Notes: a model not told the origin generated them from the letters alone. Positions 1 through 8,940 are shown, numbered from the stretch's first letter. The stretch is DNA of 64,000 nucleotides from Methanoculleus sp. (GCF_020696975.1 NZ_JAJGBK010000021.1:16187-80186), one strand, 5' to 3'. A program made the numbers and translations.

Positions 1-402
1 GCGCTTGAGACGATGCAGATCGCCAATCTTGCCGACCGGCAGATCCGGGACCTCTCGGGCGGGGAGCAGCAGCGGACGATCATCGCCCGGGCGCTCGTCA
101 GCGACCCGAAGGTGCTCCTTCTTGACGAACCGACGGTCTACGTGGACGCCCCGACGGAGGCGCAGTTCTACAGAATCCTGGATCGGCTCCGGACCCGGAT
201 GGCGATCGTCCTCGTGACCCACGACATCGGTGTGATCCCCGAACGCGTGAACCGGGTTGCCTGCTTGAACCGGCGCCTCTACACGCACGGCACAAACGAG
301 ATCACGCCGGATATGCTCGAGGCCGCATACCATTGCCCGGTGGACCTGATCGCTCACGGGGTCCCCCACAGGGTCCTTTCGGAACACTCAAGGGAGGAGT
401 AA
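1..402 (+). CDS. Metal ABC transporter ATP-binding protein, C-terminal part (5' end outside window)
   Basis: The reading frame is open from base 1, so the start and Walker A lie upstream of the window. Visible are the ABC signature LSGGEQQR (visible residues 18-25), Walker B VLLLDEP and the switch histidine in VTHDIG. These identify the nucleotide-binding subunit of an importer. The next gene, one base after the stop, encodes a ZnuB/MntB-type permease, so the pair most likely imports Zn, Mn or Fe. The transported metal cannot be read from sequence. A strong Shine-Dalgarno (gggaggag) for the permease sits inside the last codons of this gene, which argues for translational coupling. Confidence 0.9.
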   Translation, partial: ALETMQIANLADRQIRDLSGGEQQRTIIARALVSDPKVLLLDEPTVYVDAPTEAQFYRILDRLRTRMAIVLVTHDIGVIPERVNRVACLNRRLYTHGTNEITPDMLEAAYHCPVDLIAHGVPHRVLSEHSREE

Positions 403-403
403 G

Positions 404-1213
404 ATGCTTGAGGTGCTCGGGTTTGAGTTCTTCCGGAACGCCCTCGCCGCCGGGATACTTGCGAGCGTCGCCTGCGGGATCATCGGCACCTACGTCGTGG
501 TGCGGCGGATGGTCTCGGTCAGCGGCGGGATCTCGCACGCGGCCTTCGGCGGGATTGGCCTCGGATACTACCTCGGGATAGACCCGCTCCTCGGCGCCGC
601 CGGGTTTACCGTCGCCTCGGCACTCGGGATGGGAGCGCTCCAGCTCCGCGCCAGGCAACAGATGGATACACTCATCGGCGCATTCTGGGCAGCCGGGATG
701 GCGATAGGCATCCTCTTCGTCTACCTGACGCCCGGGTTCGCTCCCGACCTCTTCTCCTACCTCTTCGGCAACATCCTCCTCGTGCCGCAAGGCGACATCC
801 TGTTGATGGCGGTCCTCGTCATCATCATCATCGCCGTCGTGGCCCTCCTCTACCGGGAGTTCCAGGCGATCACCTTCGACCCGGATTACGCGACGGTCAT
901 GAACCTGCCGGTCGAACGGCTTTCCCTCCTCCTCCTTGTGCTGATAGCACTCACGGTGGTGATGCTGATCCGCGTGGTGGGGATCATCCTGGTGATCGCG
1001 CTCCTCACCCTCCCGGCGGCGATCAGCCGCCTGTACACGACCCGGATATGGACGATGATGCTCCTTGCGGTCGCCCTCGGCATCGCGTTCTCCGTGACGG
1101 GGATAGGCCTCTCTTACATCCTGAACGTCCCGTCGGGAGCGACGATCATCCTCGTCAGCACGCTCGCGTATGCGGGCGCCCTCGGCGTCGAGCGCCTCCG
1201 GCAGGGGGACTAG
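404..1213 (+). CDS. Metal ABC transporter permease (ZnuB/MntB family)
   Basis: A 269-residue polytopic membrane protein of the ABC-3 permease family. The N-terminal part has the family pattern GTYVVVRRMVSVSGGISHAAF, in which the serine- and histidine-rich stretch before the second half of the protein is characteristic. About seven hydrophobic segments follow, and the length is normal for the family. It begins one base after the ATPase gene, with a good ribosome-binding site, so both are one operon. The periplasmic metal-binding protein expected for such systems is not in the window and probably lies upstream. The substrate is a divalent metal by family; which one is unknown. Confidence 0.9.
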   Translation: MLEVLGFEFFRNALAAGILASVACGIIGTYVVVRRMVSVSGGISHAAFGGIGLGYYLGIDPLLGAAGFTVASALGMGALQLRARQQMDTLIGAFWAAGMAIGILFVYLTPGFAPDLFSYLFGNILLVPQGDILLMAVLVIIIIAVVALLYREFQAITFDPDYATVMNLPVERLSLLLLVLIALTVVMLIRVVGIILVIALLTLPAAISRLYTTRIWTMMLLAVALGIAFSVTGIGLSYILNVPSGATIILVSTLAYAGALGVERLRQGD

Positions 1214-1263
1214 CAGGACAAACCGGTGCGCTTATGCCGCCGTACGCGAGAGGTGAGTGAGCA

Positions 1264-1788
1264 ATGGATCCGATCATCGAAGAGGGATACGCCCGGCTCC
1301 TCGAGACCCTCGAGGACCTGCAGGCGAAGAAGGAAACGTCGGCCGCTGAACTCCGGGGCAACGTAGGAGCCCTCGTTTCGCGGATGGCGGCCGATACGGC
1401 ACCGATTGTGGAGAAGATCGGGCTTGAGATGCTCCGGCGCGCAAAGAGGGAGGCATCCGGGGAACTTTACGACCAGGAGTTCTACGAGAAGAAGATGATC
1501 GTCCTCGGGAAGGGCGAACCGCTCCCGTACCGCCCGGATGACCCATCGAAACCCGTCGATACCCAGATATGCGTCCTCGATACAGACGGGGCCTTCCACG
1601 AGTTGATGTACACCACTACAGAGATTCGTACCGACTCGTATCTCGCCCCCCTGACGCCGGAGGAGGCGTTCGATATCTACGGCTACGACCTCGTCTTCAT
1701 GCTCTACCGGGCGCTCTACGAGTACGCGAAGGAGGATGAGGAACTGACCGCCGCGCTCGCGCGGGCGATCGAGTATATCGGGTCCTGA
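1264..1788 (+). CDS. Hypothetical protein, 174 aa
   Basis: The ATG is preceded by a ribosome-binding sequence (gaggtgag) about 7 nt upstream, and codon use is G/C-biased like its neighbours, so this is a real gene. The protein is soluble, acidic and predicted mostly helical. The first 60 residues could form a coiled coil (many E, K and L), and the C-terminal half is rich in Tyr, Glu and Asp. No enzymatic motif is recognisable. It follows the metal permease by 50 nt on the same strand and might be co-transcribed with it; a role in metal handling would be speculation. Confidence 0.75.
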   Translation: MDPIIEEGYARLLETLEDLQAKKETSAAELRGNVGALVSRMAADTAPIVEKIGLEMLRRAKREASGELYDQEFYEKKMIVLGKGEPLPYRPDDPSKPVDTQICVLDTDGAFHELMYTTTEIRTDSYLAPLTPEEAFDIYGYDLVFMLYRALYEYAKEDEELTAALARAIEYIGS

Positions 1789-1885
1789 ATTATTTTTGCT
1801 CAACTACACGGTGTCCTTGCCCCTGCCGGGCGCCCCATGAAGACCTGCAGATCCCGGGGCCCGGGCCTTAAACGCCGAGGGTTGG

Positions 1886-1985
1886 GAGTCATAGCCGCAG
1901 AAACAATCAAAGCCCGTAAATTCTGATAGAGCGGACCGCGGGAATATCGCTTGAGAGGAGAGGGGTTGCAGGGGGGGGGTGAGAC
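1886..1985 (+). repeat. Dispersed intergenic repeat, copy 1
   Basis: This stretch between the 174-residue gene and the convergent membrane-protein gene resembles 44897-44994. Shared landmarks, in order, are a purine-rich left part, a block gcggaccgcgg (copy 2: gtggaccgtgg), atatcgc/ctatcgcc, and gaggggttgcag followed by a run of eight or more G. Identity by eye is roughly 70 percent over about 95 nt. The right-hand inverted-repeat half seen in copy 2 is absent here; the neighbouring gene ends at 1990. Confidence 0.55.
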
Positions 1986-1989
1986 CCTC

Positions 1990-2442
1990 TCACCTGCTTC
2001 CGAAGATCGGGAAGAGCGGTTCGGTGGGGTCGCGCCCGGCACCGAGCGCCGTGAGCGAGTACGAGCGCTGGAACTGCTGGCCTTCTGAATTCTCGTAGGT
2101 GACGACCGCCTTTGCCTCCGAGACCATCGAAGCAAGGCTAAAACCGGATTCCTCGTCCGGGTCCAGCGAGGCGATCTCGAAGTCGATGTTGAGCGGGACG
2201 AGGGCAACCTGGATCTTCTGCGCTCTCGCTGTGCCCGTGTTGGTGATGATGACCTCCCGTGCATCCTCCGAGAGATCCGCGGTGACGAGCGGGTAGTTCT
2301 TTGTATCTCCCATGATGCGGAAGCTCATTAAGAGAACAAGGATGATTATCAGGGCGATGAGGGCGAAGAAGACGTCGATGAAGAGCAGCCCGAGCGCGAT
2401 GAGGCCGCCAGCCACCAGGACGATCCTCTGATTCTTATCCAT
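1990..2442 (-). CDS. Small membrane-anchored hypothetical protein, 150 aa
   Basis: Two adjacent N-terminal hydrophobic segments (residues about 8-25 and 26-43) are followed by a soluble domain of about 100 residues. That domain looks like a beta-rich immunoglobulin-like or CARDB-type fold (VIITNTGTARA, then alternating hydrophobic strands). The protein is probably held at the membrane. No catalytic motif is visible. A TATA-like box ends about 25 nt before the ATG, so the transcript would be nearly leaderless. The gene is monocistronic, divergent from serS and convergent with the 174-residue gene. Confidence 0.75.
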   Translation of the reverse strand: MDKNQRIVLVAGGLIALGLLFIDVFFALIALIIILVLLMSFRIMGDTKNYPLVTADLSEDAREVIITNTGTARAQKIQVALVPLNIDFEIASLDPDEESGFSLASMVSEAKAVVTYENSEGQQFQRSYSLTALGAGRDPTEPLFPIFGSR

Positions 2443-2466
2443 AGAGAAATGGTTGGTTTTTCAGGA

Positions 2467-2476
2467 ATTATAAGAG
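2467..2476 (-). promoter_or_regulatory. TATA box of the 150-aa membrane protein gene
   Basis: On the minus strand the sequence reads ctcttataat, an archaeal TATA-like box centred about 29 nt upstream of the ATG at 2442. This predicts a very short leader. Confidence 0.5.
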
Positions 2477-2596
2477 TAGGTTTCAGGTGAGACGGCACGA
2501 CGCGCCCGGACGCAAGATGGGTGATCGTCCGCACTCACACCGCAGGAAGGGCAACATGACCATATACCGTCATGGCGAAGTATGTACAGAGACAGC

Positions 2597-3874
2597 ATGC
2601 TTGAGTTGAAGTTCGTTCGTGCACACCCCGAGATCGTCAGGGCAGACCTCATCAAGAGGGGAGATACCGAGAAACTGGCCTGGGTCGACGAGGTGCTGGA
2701 GATGGACCGGAGAGCACGGGAACTCACCGTGGCAATCGGCGACCTGCGCAATCGGAGAAACGTCATATCCCGCGAGATCAGCCAGGCGAGAAAAGCGGGA
2801 AAGGATATCGCGGGCCTCCTCGCCGAAGCGGCGGATCTCCCTGCGCGGGTCAAGGAGGCGGAGGCGGAGCGCGACAGCCTCACCGAGCAGGTGCGGTACC
2901 GCCTGATGCGCCTCCCAAACATCCTGCACGAGAGTGTACCCATCGGCAAGGACGATACCGAGAACGTCGAGATCCGGCGGTGGGGTGAACCGGCCGTCCC
3001 CGGGTTCGACCTGGAGAACCACGGCGCGCTCGCCGTCAAGCAGGGGTGGGCGGACTTTGAACGCGCGGCAAAGATATCCGGAGCCGGGTTTTACTTCCTG
3101 AAAGGCAGGCTTGCCCTGCTCGATATGGCTCTCCAGCGGTTTACGATGGACCTGCTCGTCGAGCGCGGGTATACCCCGATAATCCCCCCCTACATGATGA
3201 ACCGCGCCGCATACGAGGGCGTGACGGATCTCGCCGACTTCGAGAACGTCATGTACAGGATCGACGGCGAGGACGAGTATCTCATCGCAACGAGCGAGCA
3301 CCCGATGGCCGCGATGTACAGCGGCGAGATCTTCGAGGAGAAGGATCTCCCGCTCAGGCTCGCGGGCTTAAGCCCGTGCTTCCGGCGGGAGATCGGGGCG
3401 CACGGCCTTGATACGAAAGGGCTCTTCCGCGTCCACCAGTTCCACAAGGTGGAGCAGTTCGTCTATGCTACTCCCGAGCAGTCCTGGGAGATCCACGAGG
3501 AACTGATGGCAAACGCCGAGGAGGTCTTCCAGCGGCTCGGCCTTCCCTACCGGGTCGTTTTGATCTGCACGGGGGACATCGGGACCGTCGCCGCGAAGAA
3601 GTACGACCTCGAGGTCTGGATGCCGCGCGAGGAGCGCTACCGCGAAGCGGTCTCCTGCTCGAACTGCACGGCCTACCAGGCGGTCAGGCTGAATATCAAG
3701 GTGCGCCACCCGACCGAGTTCACCGAGAAGCGCTACGTGCACACCTTGAACAGCACCGCAATCGCAACCTCCCGCGCGATCCGGGCGATCCTTGAGAACT
3801 ACCAGAACGAGGACGGTTCGGTCACGATCCCAAAGGCCCTCAGGCCGTATCTCTACGGCGAAGAGACGCTGTAG
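2597..3874 (+). CDS. serS: Seryl-tRNA synthetase (bacterial-type class II)
   Basis: Charges tRNA-Ser with serine in the cytoplasm. The protein (425 aa from this start) has the N-terminal antiparallel coiled-coil arm (residues about 25-100, rich in Arg, Glu and Ala) and a class II catalytic core. Motif 2 is in the FRREIGAHGLDTKGLFRVHQF region, and motif 3 is near the C-terminus (NSTAIATSRAIRAILENYQ). This is the common type, not the rare methanogen-type SerRS. The in-frame ATG at 2582 would add five residues; the ATG at 2597 (MLELKF) matches the usual N-terminus of the family. A TATA-like catatacc at 2561-2568 supports a short leader. Confidence 0.95.
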   Translation: MLELKFVRAHPEIVRADLIKRGDTEKLAWVDEVLEMDRRARELTVAIGDLRNRRNVISREISQARKAGKDIAGLLAEAADLPARVKEAEAERDSLTEQVRYRLMRLPNILHESVPIGKDDTENVEIRRWGEPAVPGFDLENHGALAVKQGWADFERAAKISGAGFYFLKGRLALLDMALQRFTMDLLVERGYTPIIPPYMMNRAAYEGVTDLADFENVMYRIDGEDEYLIATSEHPMAAMYSGEIFEEKDLPLRLAGLSPCFRREIGAHGLDTKGLFRVHQFHKVEQFVYATPEQSWEIHEELMANAEEVFQRLGLPYRVVLICTGDIGTVAAKKYDLEVWMPREERYREAVSCSNCTAYQAVRLNIKVRHPTEFTEKRYVHTLNSTAIATSRAIRAILENYQNEDGSVTIPKALRPYLYGEETL

Positions 3875-3980
3875 AGCACTCCGGGTCTGCGAGAGCCCGA
3901 CAATACTTTTTTGGCGAACCCGGACATCTGCCGGTCTCTTCTTCGCATACCCCGGGCGCTCTTTCGAAAGAAAGAGACGA

Positions 3981-3989
3981 CATATAAGC
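3981..3989 (+). promoter_or_regulatory. TATA box of the serine-hydrolase lipoprotein gene
   Basis: The sequence catataagc lies about 26 nt before the ATG at 4011, the usual distance from TATA box to transcription start, so the message is probably leaderless or nearly so. Confidence 0.5.
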
Positions 3990-4010
3990 GGAAAACTCCC
4001 AGGTAAGGTT

Positions 4011-5234
4011 ATGGTTCCCTATCAGCGTACGAAGTTTCACATACTCCTTCTCATCGCTATCGCCATAGCCGCGGCCGTCCTCACTTCCGGGTGCATGCAG
4101 AACGCCGGGCCCGTGCAGGAAGCAGGTGACGTCAGCCGGAGCACCCCCCCTCCGGCGATAGCCTCCGACCTTGAGTCGATCGTCTCGGCCGGAGTCCGGA
4201 GTGCCGGCGTTCCCGGCACCCTGATCGAGATCTCGACGCCGGAATGGACCTGGAACTATGCGGCCGGCAACACCTCGTTCTCCCCGACAATGACGGCAAC
4301 GCCGGAGATGCGGTTCATTATCGCGAGCGTGACAAAGACCTTCACGAGCGTCGCCATCCAGCAACTCGCCGAGGACGGAAAGCTCTCGCTTGACGATCCC
4401 ATCGGCCGCTGGCTGCCGGCGGATGTGGCGGGGGAGATCCCGAACTCTTCCGCGATCACCGTCCGTCACCTCCTCGACCACACGAGCGGGATCGCGGACT
4501 ACGACGAGCACACGATCCTCCTCAAAGAGTACGAAGACCCCGACACACCGGTCCCCTACCAGGTGGGGCTGCGGCAGGCCCTCGATGCGGGCCCCCTTTA
4601 CCCGCCGGGAACGGATTTCACCTACTCGAACGCGAACTACATCCTCTTGACGCTGATCATCGACAAGGCGGCCGGCGTCCCCTACGAGGACTACGTCACC
4701 CGCAACATCCTCGTCCCGGCGGGGATGAACGATACGTTCGTCCACAGGACCAACCACATCCCCGGCCCGCACATGAGGGCCCTGGAGAGTGGGGAAGACG
4801 GCACCGTCATGGACTTCAGCGACCTCTACATCCAGTTCGACCGGGGCGCCGGGGATATCGTGAGCACGACGGCCGACCTCAACAGGTTCCACCGGGCACT
4901 CCGCTCCGGAGCGCTGATCAGCCCGGCATCGTTTGCTGCAATGGAGAATACCTCTCCGCAGTCCCGGCAGACCAGGGAGGTGCTCGGTCTCGGAGAGGTG
5001 AGCCTCGGATACGGTTACGGATACGCTGCGCAACAGAACGCATTAGAGGGCCTGACCCTCTACGGGCATACCGGCGGGTACTACGGCTCATACACGATCC
5101 TCTATTACTGGGCCGAGAAAGACACCCATATCGCCATGAACAGCAACTCTGCGGCAAAAGCGGGCGCGGTAAATGAGGAGATCCTCGCCCCGGTCATCCA
5201 GTACCTCAAGGAGGGGACGGCGGCCGGACGGTAG
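4011..5234 (+). CDS. Beta-lactamase/DD-peptidase-fold serine hydrolase, lipoprotein
   Basis: A 407-residue exported protein. The N-terminus has a positively charged start, a hydrophobic segment and a lipobox (LTSGC), so it is probably lipid-anchored on the cell surface. The catalytic domain is of the class C beta-lactamase/D-aminopeptidase family: SVTK (the S-x-x-K nucleophile motif), YSN (Y-x-N motif) and HTGGYYG near the C-terminus. Archaea lack murein, so the substrate is probably a peptide or ester; function is unassigned. The frame stays open upstream to 3792, but the TATA box, the signal peptide and the overlap with serS all favour 4011. Confidence 0.85.
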   Translation: MVPYQRTKFHILLLIAIAIAAAVLTSGCMQNAGPVQEAGDVSRSTPPPAIASDLESIVSAGVRSAGVPGTLIEISTPEWTWNYAAGNTSFSPTMTATPEMRFIIASVTKTFTSVAIQQLAEDGKLSLDDPIGRWLPADVAGEIPNSSAITVRHLLDHTSGIADYDEHTILLKEYEDPDTPVPYQVGLRQALDAGPLYPPGTDFTYSNANYILLTLIIDKAAGVPYEDYVTRNILVPAGMNDTFVHRTNHIPGPHMRALESGEDGTVMDFSDLYIQFDRGAGDIVSTTADLNRFHRALRSGALISPASFAAMENTSPQSRQTREVLGLGEVSLGYGYGYAAQQNALEGLTLYGHTGGYYGSYTILYYWAEKDTHIAMNSNSAAKAGAVNEEILAPVIQYLKEGTAAGR

Positions 5235-5252
5235 GCCGGCCCGTTTTGCACC

Positions 5253-5954
5253 TTACGGAATCGTTCTGACGATCCGCTCCTTCGTCACCTTCCCGGCGAT
5301 GAAGCGGGCGAGGGCGAGGAGCGAAAGCCCGACTGCCGCAAGGACACCCTCCATCGCCGGCGAGATGCCCGCCCCGCCCGGTACGACGGCCTGGAGCCCG
5401 CCGACCAGAAAGATGAACCCGAATATAAGGATGAACCCGAGGATCTGGTTCTCCCGCATCCCGAGCGCGAGCTGGGCCGCGCCGATGAGCCCGGCCGCCG
5501 CGAGGATCCAGACCGGGACGACGGCCGCGAGATGGATGAGGAGCAGGGGTTCGGCGGCGACGGAGACACCCGAGAAGGTGGAGGCCGCCGCGATGGCCAC
5601 TGCGGCCGAGAGGAGCATCATCAGACATGCCGGGACGGCGACCCCGATAGCCTTCCCTTCCCAGAGACGCTGGAGCGAGACGGGGGCGCAGAGGAGCGTC
5701 TCGATGGTGCCGTCCCGCTTCTCGCGGAGGAAGGTGTCGGCGCAGAAGATGTAGCCCATGAAGACCCCGACCGGGAGGGTGATCGCGGCGATGCCGCCTG
5801 CAACGGCTGCGGTGTCCCCACCGGCGCCCACAGCGATGCTGAGGGTCGACATCACCGGGAACCAGACGGCGAAGATGAACGCGGCGATGAGGGCGCTCCG
5901 GTTCCGGACGGCGAGCCTTATCTCGCGGCGGGCGATGACGGAGAGCGTGCTCAT
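5253..5954 (-). CDS. ABC-2 type transporter permease
   Basis: A 233-residue membrane protein with about six hydrophobic segments. The N-terminus (LSVIARREIRLAVRNRSAL) is typical of the NatB/ABC-2 permease family. The pattern FLREKRDGTIETLLCAP between the second and third segments is the characteristic amphipathic stretch of these permeases. Its start overlaps the end of the ATPase gene by 4 nt (ATGA arrangement), so the two are translationally coupled and form one exporter. The substrate is unknown; family members export sodium, drugs, peptides or polymers. Confidence 0.88.
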   Translation of the reverse strand: MSTLSVIARREIRLAVRNRSALIAAFIFAVWFPVMSTLSIAVGAGGDTAAVAGGIAAITLPVGVFMGYIFCADTFLREKRDGTIETLLCAPVSLQRLWEGKAIGVAVPACLMMLLSAAVAIAAASTFSGVSVAAEPLLLIHLAAVVPVWILAAAGLIGAAQLALGMRENQILGFILIFGFIFLVGGLQAVVPGGAGISPAMEGVLAAVGLSLLALARFIAGKVTKERIVRTIP

Positions 5955-6883
5955 GCGCCGCCCTCCGCCCGGCTGACGTGTTCGAGGTAGATCTCCTCAA
6001 GCGATCGGGATGACCGGCGAATCTCCTCGATGCGGAACCCTGCCCTGACAAGGGCCGCGATGAGCTCGGGTGTTGCGCCTGGTTCGGCGAGGGTGCAGTG
6101 GAGGGCGTCGCCATCGACGTCGCACCCGGCAACGAACGGGAGTCCCCCGACGGTCTCGCATGCGCGGGCACGCTCGCCCGGGTCGGCGAGGGCGACGGTC
6201 ACGGCCGGGCGGCCGGAGGCCCGGGTGAGGTTTGCCACCGTATCAAAGGCACGAATCCTCCCTCCGGCCAGGATCGCCACCGTCGAACATATTCGCTGGA
6301 CCTCGTCGAGGTGGTGGGAGTTTAGAAAGACCGTCATCTCCTCCCGCCGGGAGAGTTCAACGATGAGGTCGCGGACCATCCTCTGCGCGCCGGGGTCGAG
6401 ACCGGAGGAGGGTTCGTCAAGGAAGACGACCTCCGGCCGGTGGAGGATCGCCCGGGCAATCCCGAGCTTCCGCTTCATCCCGGTCGAGAACGTCCCGACC
6501 GGGTCGTCCCGCCGGTCAGCAAGATCGACGAGCACGAGGAGCTCGTCGATCCGCTCTGCCGGGTCGTCGATCCCGTAGAGCCCGGCGTAATAGGCCAGGT
6601 TGTCCGCGGCACTCATCCGGTCGGCAAGACCGTTGTTCTCGAAGAGCACCCCGACTCTCCTGCGCGCATCGTCGTCGGCGGCGAGGTCTCTCCCGAGGAC
6701 CCGGACCTCCCCCGCGCCAGGCGCAAGGAGGCCGAGCAGGATCCGGATGGTCGTGGTCTTCCCTGCCCCGTTCGGGCCGAGGTAGCCGAAGATCTCGCCG
6801 TGCCCGACGGTGAACGAGACATCGCGGAGGATATCGCGGCCGTCGAACGACCGCGAGAGGCCCCGGACCTCGACGGCGCTCAC
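5951..6883 (-). CDS. ABC-2 type transporter ATP-binding protein
   Basis: A 310-residue nucleotide-binding subunit. Walker A is GPNGAGKTT (about residues 37-45), the signature is the weak form FSTGMKRKLGIA, Walker B is VVFLDEPSSG, and the switch histidine lies in LNSHHLDEV. The C-terminal 90 residues form the extra domain common in exporter ATPases of the CcmA/NatA type. The partner permease overlaps its 3' end. The pair is an export system of unknown cargo, transcribed divergently from the nucleobase permease gene at 7121. Confidence 0.92.
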   Translation of the reverse strand: MSAVEVRGLSRSFDGRDILRDVSFTVGHGEIFGYLGPNGAGKTTTIRILLGLLAPGAGEVRVLGRDLAADDDARRRVGVLFENNGLADRMSAADNLAYYAGLYGIDDPAERIDELLVLVDLADRRDDPVGTFSTGMKRKLGIARAILHRPEVVFLDEPSSGLDPGAQRMVRDLIVELSRREEMTVFLNSHHLDEVQRICSTVAILAGGRIRAFDTVANLTRASGRPAVTVALADPGERARACETVGGLPFVAGCDVDGDALHCTLAEPGATPELIAALVRAGFRIEEIRRSSRSLEEIYLEHVSRAEGGA

Positions 6884-7120
6884 GAAGGCAGCCTCCTCGC
6901 CCCCGGAGCGTCCCGGAGATCCCGGGCTGTATGACCGGAAAACATAGGGATAGATACTCTCGTAAAAATGTAAAAGGAATGGATTTTGTGCGAGAGGCGG
7001 GACCGGGGTATCTATCCCCGACCCGGATGGGAAACGCTATCCCGCCGCAGGGAGAGATCCTCTAGCGCTGCGCCGGAATACCCGCCACCCGTTCCGGCAG
7101 CCCTGGGAGGAGCCTGTGCG

Positions 7121-8395
7121 ATGAAGTTCACCTGCGGTATCGACGACCGGCCGCGGCCGGCATCGCTTATCATCTTCGGCCTTCAGTGGCTGGCGGTGAG
7201 TCTTCCCCTCATCCTCATCATCGGCGGTGTGGCGGCCGGTCTCCAGGGAGAGGGGTCGGCCGCCCCCTACCTGCAACGGCTCTTCCTCCTCGTCGCCCTG
7301 GTTCTCCTCGCGCAGGTCTACCTCGGCCACAGGCTCCCGCTGGTGCTCGGTCCGGCGACGGTGCTCCTGGTCGGTATCCTCACAAGCCTTGATGCGGGGC
7401 CTGGAGCAGTCAACGCATCGCTGCTCCTCGGGGGGCTCGTTCTCTCCGGGCTCGCGGCAACCGGGCTCCTCGGGCGCCTCAAAGCCCTCTTCACGCCCCA
7501 GGTGATCGCGGTCGTCCTTATGCTCATCGGGTTCACCCTTGCCCCCACGATCCTCGATCTGGTCACCGACGGCGGCGGCACGGTCGGCACGGGCCGGGTC
7601 TTCCTCTTCTCGATCGCGTTCGCTCTCATCCTGTTCTTCGTAAACGGATACCTCACCGGCATATGGAAGTCGACCCTGGCGCTCTGGGCGCTCCTCCTCG
7701 GCACCCCGGCCTACATCGCCCTCTTCGGGGCGGCATCCCTCCCCTCCGGAGATATCGCCCTCTTCGCGCTTCCCGGCGGCCTGCCCGCGCCGCTCGCCGT
7801 GCCTGACGGAGGAGTCCTTGCGGCGTTCCTGATCTGCTACCTCGCGCTTGCCACAAACGATCTCGGGTCCATCCAGTCGGTGGGCGGCCTTCTTTCAGCT
7901 GACAGGATGGAGGAGCGGGTGAACCGCGGGATGATCGTCACCGGCCTCGGGAACGTTCTCGCCGGCATCACCGGCGTTATCGGCCCGGTGAACTACTCCC
8001 TCTCCCCCGGGGTTATCGCCGCCACCGGGTGTGCGTCCCGCCTCGCCCTGGTCCCGGCCGCCGTGGCGCTCGGTCTTGTGGCCGCATCGCCGCTTGCCAT
8101 AGGCTACCTTGAGAGCATCCCGGCGCCGGTCATCGGCGTCGTCCTCACCTACATCATGGGATCCCAGATCGCAGCGGGGCTCGTCCTCGGTCAGGAGAGC
8201 AGGGCGATCGGGACGTTCGAGGAAGGCCTGAGCGTCGGCATCCCCCTCCTCCTCGGGACCGTGGTGGGGTTCCTGCCCCCGGAAGTCGCCGCAGAGTTCC
8301 CGGCAACGCTCCGCCCCCTTGTCACGAACGGGTTTGTGGTCGGGATCATCACGGCCCTGGTGCTCGAACACGTCGTCTACCGCCGGCGAACGTAG
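7121..8395 (+). CDS. Nucleobase:cation symporter-2 family permease (uracil/xanthine permease-like)
   Basis: A 424-residue polytopic membrane protein with 12 to 14 hydrophobic segments. It has the general organisation of the NCS2/UraA family, including an acidic, polar mid-section near ATNDLGSIQSVGGLL and the family-like GNVLAGITGVIGPVNYSLSPG region. Members import uracil, xanthine or other purines by cation symport. The frame is open from 6986, but the ATG at 7121 follows a ribosome-binding sequence (gggagga) and gives a sensible cytoplasmic N-terminus. No purine or pyrimidine gene adjoins it; pyrDK lies 10 kb away. Confidence 0.82.
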   Translation: MKFTCGIDDRPRPASLIIFGLQWLAVSLPLILIIGGVAAGLQGEGSAAPYLQRLFLLVALVLLAQVYLGHRLPLVLGPATVLLVGILTSLDAGPGAVNASLLLGGLVLSGLAATGLLGRLKALFTPQVIAVVLMLIGFTLAPTILDLVTDGGGTVGTGRVFLFSIAFALILFFVNGYLTGIWKSTLALWALLLGTPAYIALFGAASLPSGDIALFALPGGLPAPLAVPDGGVLAAFLICYLALATNDLGSIQSVGGLLSADRMEERVNRGMIVTGLGNVLAGITGVIGPVNYSLSPGVIAATGCASRLALVPAAVALGLVAASPLAIGYLESIPAPVIGVVLTYIMGSQIAAGLVLGQESRAIGTFEEGLSVGIPLLLGTVVGFLPPEVAAEFPATLRPLVTNGFVVGIITALVLEHVVYRRRT

Positions 8396-8453
8396 GGTTG
8401 CCCTCGCCGGGGGAGAGAAGGCTGCGTGGCGAAGAACAAGGATGAAAAAACGA

Positions 8454-8526
8454 TGGGCCCGGTGCGATTCGAACGCACGACCTCCCGGTTATCAGCCGGG
8501 TGCACCACCGGCTATGCTACGGGCCC
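8454..8526 (-). tRNA. tRNA-Ile(GAT), copy 1
   Basis: On the minus strand the sequence folds into a standard cloverleaf: acceptor GGGCCCG pairs with CGGGCCC, D-stem GCAT/GTGC, anticodon stem CCCGG/CCGGG with loop CTGATAA (anticodon GAT), and T-stem GTGCG/CGCAC with loop TTCGAAT. The discriminator is A and CCA is not encoded. The 3' trailer runs into a six-T tract, a likely terminator. No intron. Confidence 0.96.
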
Positions 8527-8807
8527 GGAGACAATTGTATTAGTGCCTGTAAATGTTGTATCACCATCATCTTAAAGGTTGCGTCAAAACCCCGCTCACA
8601 AACCGCCGGATAACAGAATCTTTAACAAGCACGCACGGGATACCGCAACAGCGAGACCACAAAAAGCGCCTCCGCGGAAGACGAAGGCATCCCCCCACCC
8701 CGCCCCTCAAGAAGGGTCTCATCTTCTCTCCTCCGCCGAAGAGAAACCAGGCGGTCCCGGGGTAGAGATAACAGCGCGAGTTGCAAAGACGCATGCTAAA
8801 AGGGATA

Positions 8808-8880
8808 TGGGCCCGATGCGATTCGAACGCACGACCTCCCGGTTATCAGCCGGGTGCACCACCAGCTATGCTACGGGCCC
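8808..8880 (-). tRNA. tRNA-Ile(GAT), copy 2
   Basis: A second gene of the same length and anticodon, 281 nt upstream of copy 1 on the same strand. It differs at two positions: one in the D-loop (AGCTGG against AGCCGG) and one in the T-stem, where the last base is T instead of C, making a G-U pair. The flanks are not duplicated, so this is not a recent simple tandem duplication. The trailer ends in a four-T tract. Confidence 0.96.
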
Positions 8881-8906
8881 AACAAAATTACTCTGCAGTT
8901 TCTGAC

Positions 8907-8940
8907 ATCCAAGCACTTAATTTTTTGGATTGGCATCCAA
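8907..8940. promoter_or_regulatory. Candidate operator between tRNA-Ile and iorA
   Basis: Three half-sites occur in 34 nt: atccaa (8907-8912), ttggat (8925-8930) and atccaa (8935-8940). The last two form a perfect 6-bp inverted repeat with a 4-nt spacer. The region separates the divergent tRNA-Ile gene and iorA and is AT-rich, as expected for promoters. A role in regulation is inferred only from symmetry and position. Confidence 0.3.
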
